From the NCBI GenBank assembly GCA_004556545.1, contig SFGO01000107.1, positions 1-9,576 of the forward strand: a stretch of 9,576 nucleotides of DNA, in the 5' to 3' direction. The notes beneath the pieces are model-generated. The model was not told the DNA's origin. It worked only from the letters and a program-made list of their open reading frames with translations, and searched no databases. The position numbers and the translations under genes are program-made. The number at the start of each line of letters is the position of its first letter. Within the stretch, counting starts at the first letter, position 1. The stretch comes from Clostridiales bacterium. GTDB taxonomy: Bacteria; Bacillota; Clostridia; Christensenellales; Aristaeellaceae. Below are positions 1 to 6,021 of this stretch, one piece after another.

Positions 1-68
1 CGACCCGCAGGTGTGTCACGAAACGAGCGGGGACTACGGCAGTAGTCCTCCGCGACGATTGAGTGGCA
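1..68 (+). repeat. Structured repeat module B, truncated copy b0
   Basis: This is the right part of a structured element also seen at 9306-9421 and 9509-9576. It starts with CGACCCG, shared with the other copies. A long hairpin follows: GCGG-GGACTAC (27-37), loop GGCA (38-41), then GTAGTCC (42-48), a bulged T and CCGC (50-53). An outer stem TGTCAC (14-19) with GTGGCA (63-68) encloses it, with one G-T wobble. The copy at 9306-9421 has the same layout and the same GGCA loop but different stem bases. The left half of the element lies outside the window. Strand is arbitrary because the structure reads on both strands. Function is unknown. Confidence 0.6.
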
Positions 69-96
69 GCAGTGCCTCCTGCACCTCCACTTTTTT
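62..96 (+). terminator. Terminator-like hairpin with T6 tract
   Basis: AGTGG (62-66) can pair with CCACT (87-91), and the right arm runs into six T residues (91-96). A small inner hairpin GCAG (69-72)/CTGC (79-82) stacks inside. The pattern fits a rho-independent terminator for + strand transcription entering from before the window. Bases 69-96 are identical to 1724-1751, so the site is also part of a repeated sequence. Its left arm overlaps the right arm of the outer stem of element b0, so the two folds exclude each other. Confidence 0.45.
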
Positions 97-98
97 GA

Positions 99-166
99 CA
101 CTCTGCTGCCCCTTTCCGAATAGGAAAGGGGCAATTATGTAGGGTTCTTTCCGATTCGGCAGAGTG
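99..166. other. Branched inverted-repeat structure upstream of prs
   Basis: CACTCTGC (99-106) is perfectly complementary to GCAGAGTG (159-166). The pair encloses a perfect 10-bp hairpin, GCCCCTTTCC (108-117)/GGAAAGGGGC (123-132) with loop GAATA, and a small hairpin CCG-ATT-CGG (150-158). Together these could form a three-way-junction fold. No T tract follows on either strand, so a simple terminator is unlikely. It lies upstream of the predicted prs promoter and would enter the prs leader only if transcription starts further upstream. Function is unknown. Confidence 0.4.
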
Positions 167-184
167 CTGAAAAACCGGTCCGTT

Positions 185-223
185 TTTCTGCAAATTTCTG
201 CAAACGTTCCCTTTTTCCGCAAA
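185..223 (+). repeat. Three 10-bp direct repeats before the prs promoter
   Basis: TTTCTGCAAA occurs twice back to back (185-194 and 195-204). TTTCCGCAAA, one base different, occurs at 214-223. Starts are separated by 10 and 19 bp, about one and two helical turns, so all three would lie on one face of the DNA just upstream of the -35 region at 230-235. A regulator binding site is a reasonable inference. The motif does not match a known operator that I recognise. Confidence 0.4.
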
Positions 224-229
224 AGCGCC

Positions 230-258
230 TTTTCAGAAAGGGCTTTTTGCGCTATACT
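230..258 (+). promoter_or_regulatory. Predicted sigma-A promoter of prs
   Basis: The -10 hexamer TATACT (253-258) matches TATAAT at five of six positions. TTTTCA (230-235) is a partial -35 match at 17-bp spacing. Transcription would start near 265, giving a leader of about 40 nt with the AGGAG ribosome binding site at 292-296. The weak -35 and the adjacent direct repeats suggest the promoter may need an activator. Confidence 0.5.
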
Positions 259-304
259 ATATACAATCTCATATACCCGTGATACAGAAAAAGGAGCGCG
301 ACTT

Positions 305-1519
305 ATGACGGATTTTGTAAACACCTGGAATAATGAGCTTCTGACAACGCCTGTGGCTCCGCTGGGGCTGATCGCCATGCCCGGCTGCGAAGAAATGGGA
401 AAACTGGTCAACGGTTGGCTGATGAAATGGCACGAGCAGCAGGAAGCGCTGGAGGATACGCCCCTTTATTCCCTGATGGGCTCCAATCGAAGCGATTTTC
501 TGATCGAAGCCCGCTGCCCCCGGTTCGGCACCGGCGAAGGCAAGGGCATGGTCAAGAGCACTGTACGCGGATATGATATTTACATTCTGACCGATGTGGG
601 CGCATACAACAAAACCTATCAGATGTACGGCCGGGAAGTGCCCATGTCTCCCGACGATCATTTTCAGGATCTCAAGCGCATCATCGGCGCTATCGGCGGC
701 CGCGCCAAGCGCATCAACGTCATCATGCCCTACCTGTACGAGGGCCGACAGCACCGCCGCTCCACCCGGGAAAGTCTGGACTGCGCTCAGGCGCTGCAGG
801 ATCTGCAAAATCTGGGCGTGAGCAACTTCATCACCTTCGACGCCCATGACCCCCGCATTCAGAACGCCGTGCCCCTGATGGGCTTCGACAGCGTCCGCCC
901 CAGCTACCAGATCCTGAAGGCACTGTTCCGCAAGGATAAGGATCTGCAACTGGATCGGGAACACATGATGATCGTCAGCCCCGACGAAGGCGCGCTGGAT
1001 CGGAACATTTTCTTCTCCTCCGTGCTGGGGCTGGACATGGGCATGTTCTACAAGCGCCGCGACTACACCCGCATCGTCAACGGACGCAACCCCATCGTGG
1101 CTCACGAATATCTGGGCGACGACGTGGAGGGCAAGGACATTCTGGTGTCGGACGATATTATTTCCTCCGGCGACAGCATTCTGGATCTGGCCCGCGAGCT
1201 GAAGAAGCGCAAGGCCAACCGCATCTTCGCTTCCGCCACCTTCGCCCTGTTCACCAACGGCCTGGACGCCTTCAACAAGGCCTATGAAGAGGGCTACATC
1301 AGCCGCGTGATCTCCACCAACCTGACCTACCGCACCGACGAGCTGAAGAACGCGCCCTGGTTCATCGAGGCGGATATGAGCAAGTATATCTCCTACATCA
1401 TTGCCAGCCTGAACCACGACCGCAGCCTCAGCGGCCTGCTGAACCCCTACGACCGCATCAAGAACCTGATCGAACGGTATCACGAACAGCAGACCGCCGC
1501 CGGTTTCCGTCTGGTGTAA
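305..1519 (+). CDS. prs: Ribose-phosphate diphosphokinase (PRPP synthetase), long divergent form
   Basis: The enzyme transfers diphosphate from ATP to ribose 5-phosphate to make PRPP, the precursor for purine, pyrimidine, NAD, histidine and tryptophan synthesis in the cytoplasm. The 404-residue protein carries recognisable Prs landmarks: TVRGYDIYIL (86-95), PYLYEGRQHRR (142-152) at the place of the ATP-binding PYFGYARQDR segment, FDAHDP (178-183) at the DLHA position, VSPDEGALDR (224-233), the KRR catalytic-loop motif (250-252), and the PRPP-binding loop VSDDIISSGDS (281-291). Bacterial Prs proteins are usually about 310-320 residues. The extra length here is in the N-terminal part, the middle and the C-terminus. 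The ATG at 305 is chosen because AGGAG lies 8 nt upstream. An in-frame extension to 164 would run through the promoter. It appears monocistronic, with its own promoter and terminator. Family assignment is firm, but the exact subclass and allosteric behaviour are unknown. Confidence 0.9.
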   Translation: MTDFVNTWNNELLTTPVAPLGLIAMPGCEEMGKLVNGWLMKWHEQQEALEDTPLYSLMGSNRSDFLIEARCPRFGTGEGKGMVKSTVRGYDIYILTDVGAYNKTYQMYGREVPMSPDDHFQDLKRIIGAIGGRAKRINVIMPYLYEGRQHRRSTRESLDCAQALQDLQNLGVSNFITFDAHDPRIQNAVPLMGFDSVRPSYQILKALFRKDKDLQLDREHMMIVSPDEGALDRNIFFSSVLGLDMGMFYKRRDYTRIVNGRNPIVAHEYLGDDVEGKDILVSDDIISSGDSILDLARELKKRKANRIFASATFALFTNGLDAFNKAYEEGYISRVISTNLTYRTDELKNAPWFIEADMSKYISYIIASLNHDRSLSGLLNPYDRIKNLIERYHEQQTAAGFRLV

Positions 1520-1538
1520 GGCAAAAAGCAGAAAGAAC

Positions 1539-1573
1539 AACGCCCGCACGATGGTTTTCATCGTGCGGGTGTT
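1539..1573 (+). terminator. Terminator hairpin after prs
   Basis: AACGCCCGCACGATG (1539-1553) pairs with CATCGTGCGGGTGTT (1559-1573) around loop GTTTT, with one G-T wobble. The hairpin starts 19 bp after the prs stop codon. The AA/TT ends and a TTT run at the base support a rho-independent terminator, although the T tract is short. Confidence 0.75.
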
Positions 1574-1610
1574 TCAGTCTGTCGAAAAACCCCAAGTTGG
1601 CCGTTGTCGC

Positions 1611-1751
1611 CCGCAAACAGCGCTTTGCGGCCCGCCCCGCCGGGCGTGGCGGGCTTCGGACTGCGGTAGCCCTTCGGGCTGTCCTCGTCCTCGGGGGCGC
1701 TGCCCCTAAAACCCCGGCAGGAGGCAGTGCCTCCTGCACCTCCACTTTTTT
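1611..1751. repeat. Array of GC-rich hairpins between convergent genes
   Basis: Five hairpins follow one another: CCGCAAA/TTTGCGG (1611-1617/1624-1630), CCCGCC/GGCGGG (1631-1636/1648-1653), AGCCC-TTC-GGGCT (1668-1680), GGGGC-GCT-GCCCC (1694-1706), and the near-perfect palindrome GCAGGAGGCA-G-TGCCTCCTGC (1717-1737). The last 28 bp (1724-1751) are identical to 69-96 near the window start, so at least that end is a dispersed repeat. Open frames across this segment have no family resemblance and I judge them spurious. The spacer probably acts as a transcription barrier between convergent units. Confidence 0.6.
1708..1737 (-). terminator. Probable terminator of the sugar operon
   Basis: Read on the minus strand, the GCAGGAGGCA/TGCCTCCTGC palindrome lies about 24 bp after the GH65 stop codon. 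It is followed by CGGGG and a T4 tract (1711-1708). The T tract is short and displaced from the stem, so termination strength is uncertain. Read on the + strand the same hairpin precedes T6 (1746-1751), so it may work in both directions. Confidence 0.4.
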
Positions 1752-1760
1752 CGTTCCTCC

Positions 1761-4076
1761 TCAGCAGCTCAGCACAACATCAATGCCGCAGGCTTCCGGG
1801 CGAACGCTTTCGCCGGATTCGGTCACCAGCTTTACGCTGTCCTTGCGCACTGTGACGCGGAAGGTCTGACCCTTCCAGCACAGGGGGAAGCGCAGCTCCT
1901 GCCAGCCCTTGGGCAGATGGGGTTCCAGCCGCAGCCGGTCGCCCACAATGCGCACGCCGCCGAAGCCGTAGACCACGCACTGCCAGATGCCGCCCATGGA
2001 CGCCGCGTGAATGCCCGCGTCGGAGGTGGTCATCACCGGGCCAAGGTCGGTTCGGGCAGCACCCTCGAAGAAGGTGTAGGCCATGTCGTCCAGCCCCAGA
2101 TCAGCCGCCAGCACGGAGTGAGTGGAACGGCTCAAAGAGGAATCGTGCAGGGTGCGTTCTTCGTAATAGAAGAAGTTTTTCTTTTTGACCTCCGGACTGA
2201 ACAGCTCTTCCAGCAGGAAGAACAGCACCAGCACGTCGGCCTGCTTGCCCACCTGGATCCGGCTGATCTGCTCGGTGTTGTAGTCGTTGGCAATGGTGCC
2301 CACCACGGAGGCCTGCTTGTATTTGGTCAGGTCGATGTAGGTCAGGTCAAAATAGCCGTCGAACTGGGGCAGAATGCCGTCCGCGCTCTCCCGGGGCAGG
2401 TACAGCTTATCCAGCACCTTGCGGATCTTGGCGGCAGAGGCGGCAAAGTCCAGCTGCCCGTTCAGCCGCTCGTAGACAGAATCGCCCCGGGCTTCCAGCT
2501 CGGCCATCATTTCCAGCGCCGTGCGCATGTTGTAGGCGACCATGTAGTTGGTGTAGGCGTTGTTGTCCACGTGCTCCTTGTATTCGTCGGGGCCGATGAC
2601 GTCGGTATATTCGTAACGGTCATGCTCCGGCTTCCATTCCGCCCGGCTGGCCCAGAAGCGGGCCGCGTCGATGACGATTTCATAGCCGTAGCGATCCAGA
2701 AAATCCTGATCGCCGGTGGCCCGGAAGTACTGCTTCACCGCAAAGGCAATATCTGCCGTGATGTGCAGCTCCAGAATGCCCGTCCAGATCTTGGTGGGCT
2801 TGCCGGTGACCACGTCCGCTGCGCCCCAGAGCGGCGTGACCTCGCCGTCGTCCTTCCATGCGGATTCCCACGGATACATCGCGCCCTCGCAGCCGTTTTC
2901 GGCGGCTTTTTTTCGGGCGCCGGCCAGCGTGTTGTAGCGGTATTCCAGCAGAGTGCGGGCCGCTTTGGGCTGGGTGAGCAGGAAATAGGGGAAAACGAAA
3001 ATTTCTGTATCCCAGAAGGAATGACCCTTGTAGCCTTCGCCGCTGAGACCCTTGGCCCCGATGCCTACCCGATTGTCATTCTTCAGGATGAAGCTGTTCA
3101 TGTGGTACTGAGCGAAACGGATGGCCAGCTGGTCGAATTCGTTTTCGCTGTCGATCTGAATGTTGATCTCCTGCCACAGCTGCTTCCATGCGTCGGCGCT
3201 TTCGGCAAACAGATGGTCATACCCCAGCGCTTCGGCTTCCCGAAGAGCGTTCATGCCCTCTTCTTCCAGCTTTTCCACCGAGAAAGCCTCGTTTTCCCAG
3301 CGAGCATCCCGGCTGGTGTACACGGTGCAGAGCTTTTCCATCCGCAGGGTCTGCCCCTGCTTCAGGCAGAAGGAGGCGCGGCTGGAAATGGTGCGGCGGC
3401 CGATGATGGGCAGGCCGTTTTCCTTTCCTTCTTCGCCGTCCACCCAATAGCGGCTGCCAGCGAACTGGCAGCAGGTGACGCCGGAGTGCAGGGTCTCGCT
3501 GGTCATGCGCAGGATGCGCAGGTCGTACAGGCGCTTGGTACCTTCGTGGAAATGCTGAGAGCCCTCGTTGGTCACCTGACCGTTGATGCCGCTTTCCACG
3601 GAAAGCTCCACATCGCCGTTCAGCGCTCCGACCTCCATGCACAGACCCAGCACATGCTTGCGGGCCATGGATACGAAGCGGGTGAAGCGGAAGGCCAGCT
3701 TCTTGCCCAGCAGGCTCTGCCACACCAGCGTGCGCTCCACTTCGCCGGTGTGGAGATTCAGCGTGCGCACATATTTTTCCGTCTTACCCTCCAGCATGCT
3801 GAAGGGATGGCCGTCCACGCGGATCTTCAGCTCCGTCATGTCCGGCAGGTTGGGCAGCTCTGTCACTTCCCTGCCGTCAAAATCATCGAAGGTGCCCGTC
3901 ACCAGCAGGTCAGGCGTGCGGCCTACATAGTTTTCCTCCAGCGTGGCCCGCTGGCCCAGATAGCCGTTGCCCTGAGAAAAAATGGCTTCGCATTTGCCCT
4001 GATAGCGGCTGTCGAATTCCGTTTCCGCCACCAGCCAGTTACGGTCGGGGCCCTGCCCCAGATGGTAGTTCATCAT
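1761..4076 (-). CDS. GH65 disaccharide phosphorylase, kojibiose-phosphorylase-like
   Basis: GH65 phosphorylases cleave an alpha-glucosidic bond with inorganic phosphate, inverting configuration, to give beta-glucose 1-phosphate and a free acceptor sugar in the cytoplasm. The 771-residue length is typical. An N-terminal beta-sandwich region (about 1-290) precedes an (alpha/alpha)6 catalytic barrel (about 310-700) and a short C-terminal beta domain. Visible motifs are GHSFWDTEIF (351-360), IGPDEY (494-499) with E498 as the general acid, VDNNAYTNYM (503-512), KQADVL (611-616) and HDSSLS (644-649) near the phosphate site. The IWTGILELHITADIA segment (430-444) resembles kojibiose phosphorylases as I recall them. 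It differs from the NGEECHNEWEITFEE type of maltose and trehalose phosphorylases. Nigerose, glucosyl-rhamnose or glucosylglycerol activity cannot be excluded. The start is 7 bp after the upstream permease stop, with AGGGG inside that gene's end, so translation is probably coupled. There is no signal peptide. Confidence 0.88.
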   Translation of the reverse strand: MMNYHLGQGPDRNWLVAETEFDSRYQGKCEAIFSQGNGYLGQRATLEENYVGRTPDLLVTGTFDDFDGREVTELPNLPDMTELKIRVDGHPFSMLEGKTEKYVRTLNLHTGEVERTLVWQSLLGKKLAFRFTRFVSMARKHVLGLCMEVGALNGDVELSVESGINGQVTNEGSQHFHEGTKRLYDLRILRMTSETLHSGVTCCQFAGSRYWVDGEEGKENGLPIIGRRTISSRASFCLKQGQTLRMEKLCTVYTSRDARWENEAFSVEKLEEEGMNALREAEALGYDHLFAESADAWKQLWQEINIQIDSENEFDQLAIRFAQYHMNSFILKNDNRVGIGAKGLSGEGYKGHSFWDTEIFVFPYFLLTQPKAARTLLEYRYNTLAGARKKAAENGCEGAMYPWESAWKDDGEVTPLWGAADVVTGKPTKIWTGILELHITADIAFAVKQYFRATGDQDFLDRYGYEIVIDAARFWASRAEWKPEHDRYEYTDVIGPDEYKEHVDNNAYTNYMVAYNMRTALEMMAELEARGDSVYERLNGQLDFAASAAKIRKVLDKLYLPRESADGILPQFDGYFDLTYIDLTKYKQASVVGTIANDYNTEQISRIQVGKQADVLVLFFLLEELFSPEVKKKNFFYYEERTLHDSSLSRSTHSVLAADLGLDDMAYTFFEGAARTDLGPVMTTSDAGIHAASMGGIWQCVVYGFGGVRIVGDRLRLEPHLPKGWQELRFPLCWKGQTFRVTVRKDSVKLVTESGESVRPEACGIDVVLSC

Positions 4077-4083
4077 TCGTTCG

Positions 4084-4992
4084 TCACCCCTTTACGCCGG
4101 TCGCCGCTACGGAAGCCTGCACCTGCTCCTGCGCCAGCATGTAGATGATAATGCCGGGCAGAACCACCATGGTCAGGGCAGCGAACATCCGGGTATAGTC
4201 ATAGGAGAAAGCCTGATTGAAGAAGGCCAGCGAAACGGGCAGCGTGCGGTTGCTGGCGGAAGAGGTCAGCAGCGCGGCGTAGTAGTACTCGTTCCAGTTG
4301 CCCAGGAACATCAGGATGCCCGCCGTGCTCAGGCCGGTTTTGGCCAGCGGCAGATTGATCTGCCAGAAGGTGCGGGTAAAGCTGGCTCCGTCGATTTCCG
4401 CCGCCTCGTTCAGCGATTGGGGAATGGACATGAACGTGGCCTTGAGGACGAACAGGCTCATGGCGATGCCGTTGGCCAGATACACCAGCCATACGCCGGT
4501 TTTGGTGTCGTACAGGTTCAGGTTCATAATCAGGGAGAAAATGGGCTGGGTTTTGGTATGGCCCGGCACCAGCAGCGTCAGGGTCAAAAGCACGTAGATC
4601 AGGCTCTTGCAGGGGAAGTTGTACTTGGCGATGACGTAGGCCGCCATGGAGAAGAACAGCAGCGAGCAGGCCGTAGCCCCAAAGGAAATGATTACCGAGT
4701 TGATGGCGTAGGTGCCGAAGCTGTACTGGTTGATGACGGAGATATAGGCGTCAAAGTTAAAGGTGTCCGGCAGCGCAAAGGGCGAGGAAAGAATGGCTGC
4801 GTTGGACTTGAAGGAGGAAAGAATCACCCACAGGATCGGGAAGACCGAAACCACCACAATAAAGATCAGGACCAGATAGGCGAAGATCAGATAGCAGACC
4901 CGGCCCACGGTCAGGGGCTTTTTCAGGAAACCGTCCTTGTTGGCTTTCCGGTTCATTTTGACGTTCGTCGGGACGTTCATTTTGGCTTCCAT
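4084..4992 (-). CDS. CUT1 sugar ABC transporter permease, MalG type
   Basis: This is one of two membrane subunits forming the translocation channel of a carbohydrate importer in the cytoplasmic membrane. The 302-residue protein has a charged cytoplasmic N-terminus and about six hydrophobic segments, near 31-56, 96-122, 129-144, 165-187, 219-241 and 268-287. The EAA loop that docks on the ATPase reads EAAEIDG (196-202) followed by INLP (212-215). The C-terminus ASVAATGVKG is typical of MalG-like permeases. AGGAGG lies 9 nt before the ATG at 4992, which favours that start over the internal Met at residue 5. It follows the partner permease by 21 bp and precedes the GH65 gene by 7 bp. Substrate is inferred from the neighbouring phosphorylase. 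No ATPase gene is in the window. Confidence 0.9.
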   Translation of the reverse strand: MEAKMNVPTNVKMNRKANKDGFLKKPLTVGRVCYLIFAYLVLIFIVVVSVFPILWVILSSFKSNAAILSSPFALPDTFNFDAYISVINQYSFGTYAINSVIISFGATACSLLFFSMAAYVIAKYNFPCKSLIYVLLTLTLLVPGHTKTQPIFSLIMNLNLYDTKTGVWLVYLANGIAMSLFVLKATFMSIPQSLNEAAEIDGASFTRTFWQINLPLAKTGLSTAGILMFLGNWNEYYYAALLTSSASNRTLPVSLAFFNQAFSYDYTRMFAALTMVVLPGIIIYMLAQEQVQASVAATGVKG

Positions 4993-5013
4993 TGTCAGTT
5001 TCCTCCTTTCCCA

Positions 5014-5907
5014 TCAATAGACGGATTCGTTCATCCGGAAGACCCGGTTGATGACCAGCATGACCACGATGCCGAAAATGAACATGAGCATGGCGGTGGC
5101 GTTGGCCAGACCGTAGTTGTAGTCGTTAATGGCCTTGACCAGAATCAGCGCCAGATTGGCGGTATCGTTGCCGGGTCCGCCGCGGGTGGTCAGGGCAATG
5201 GCCTCGTACATGGCGATGCGGGACGTGACGGAGATGATAACGCTGGTGCCCAGCGAGTTGCGGCACAGGGGCAGGTCGATCAGGAACGTGCGCTGTACGC
5301 TGCTGGCACCGTCGATCTCGGCGGCCTCGTGCAGCTCCTTCGGAATGGCCATCAGGTCGGCCAGCACGACCATGCACACGATGACGGCGTAGAACAGCCA
5401 CGTGAACGTCACCGCCCAAAACGCCGCAGGGGACTGATAGAACCAGTTTACATTGAAGCTGGGGTTCATCAGCCGGATAGCGTTGTTCAGCAGGCCGAAG
5501 TCGTTATTGAAAATGAATTTATAGATCATCGCCCACGCGGCGGCAGAAATGACGTTGGGGATCATGTACACGCCCCGGACAAACTTCCAGCCCTTGGGCT
5601 TCTGGTACAGGATGAAGGCCACCAGCGCGCCGATGCCCACGTGCAGCGTGGCGGCGATGAGGGACCACAGGCCCAGATTCTGCAGGGATTTGCCGAAACT
5701 GGACATACTGAAGAGCTTCTTGTAGTTATAGAAGATCGTGTCAAAACTGAACTGAGGGGCGTTGAAGCCGTTCCATTTGGTAAAGGACGTAAAAAAGACC
5801 GTGATGATGGGGATCACATAGAACAGGGCAAAAAGGATCAGCGTCGGCAGCAGGAACAGGTAGATGGCCGGAAAATGCCGCCGTTCCAGTCTGGAATAAC
5901 GTTTCAT
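5014..5907 (-). CDS. CUT1 sugar ABC transporter permease, MalF/UgpA type
   Basis: This is the partner membrane subunit of the importer. It has 297 residues and about six hydrophobic segments, the first at 13-40 with the usual FLLPTLILFALFYVIP pattern. The cytoplasmic EAA loop reads EAAEIDG (194-200) followed by IDLP (210-213). TRGGPGNDT (241-249) is the conserved segment common in MalF-type permeases. There is no large periplasmic insertion of the E. coli MalF kind, as expected for Bacillota. AGGAG lies 8 nt before the ATG at 5907. The gene is 114 bp downstream of the binding-protein gene, separated from it by a strong hairpin, and 21 bp upstream of the MalG-type gene. Confidence 0.9.
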   Translation of the reverse strand: MKRYSRLERRHFPAIYLFLLPTLILFALFYVIPIITVFFTSFTKWNGFNAPQFSFDTIFYNYKKLFSMSSFGKSLQNLGLWSLIAATLHVGIGALVAFILYQKPKGWKFVRGVYMIPNVISAAAWAMIYKFIFNNDFGLLNNAIRLMNPSFNVNWFYQSPAAFWAVTFTWLFYAVIVCMVVLADLMAIPKELHEAAEIDGASSVQRTFLIDLPLCRNSLGTSVIISVTSRIAMYEAIALTTRGGPGNDTANLALILVKAINDYNYGLANATAMLMFIFGIVVMLVINRVFRMNESVY

Positions 5908-5954
5908 GTTGCTCTCTCCTTATGGGCGCTGCGCGGTTTTCGAAGGGGAAGAAG

Positions 5955-5998
5955 GCGGGCCCCTGCCCACGCCTGTTGAGCGCTCGGCAAGGGCCCGC
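5955..5998 (-). terminator. Intra-operon hairpin between binding protein and permeases
   Basis: On the minus strand GCGGGCCCTTGCC (5998-5986) pairs with GGCAGGGGCCCGC (5967-5955) with one G-T wobble, leaving an 18-nt loop that holds the palindrome GAGCGCTC. It starts 23 bp after the binding-protein stop. No T tract follows, so it is more likely an mRNA-stabilising or partial stop element than a full terminator. Such structures commonly let the binding protein be made in excess of the permeases. Confidence 0.55.
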
Positions 5999-6021
5999 GA
6001 AAAGGATCGCTATTTCAGTTC

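Noticed and set aside
164..304. N-terminal extension of prs to the ATG at 164
   Set aside because: The extension runs through the direct repeats and the promoter, has no ribosome binding site, and the ATG at 305 has AGGAG at 8 nt.
1917..4148. Long + strand frame of 743 codons opposite the GH65 gene
   Set aside because: It is an antisense shadow of a well-supported gene. Its translation is rich in His, Val and Gly without domain motifs, as expected from the complement of a GC-rich coding frame.
4417..5979. Long + strand frame of 520 codons opposite the permease genes
   Set aside because: Both permeases on the other strand have complete EAA motifs and ribosome binding sites. This frame gives a low-complexity Asp/Gln/Gly/His sequence without recognisable features.
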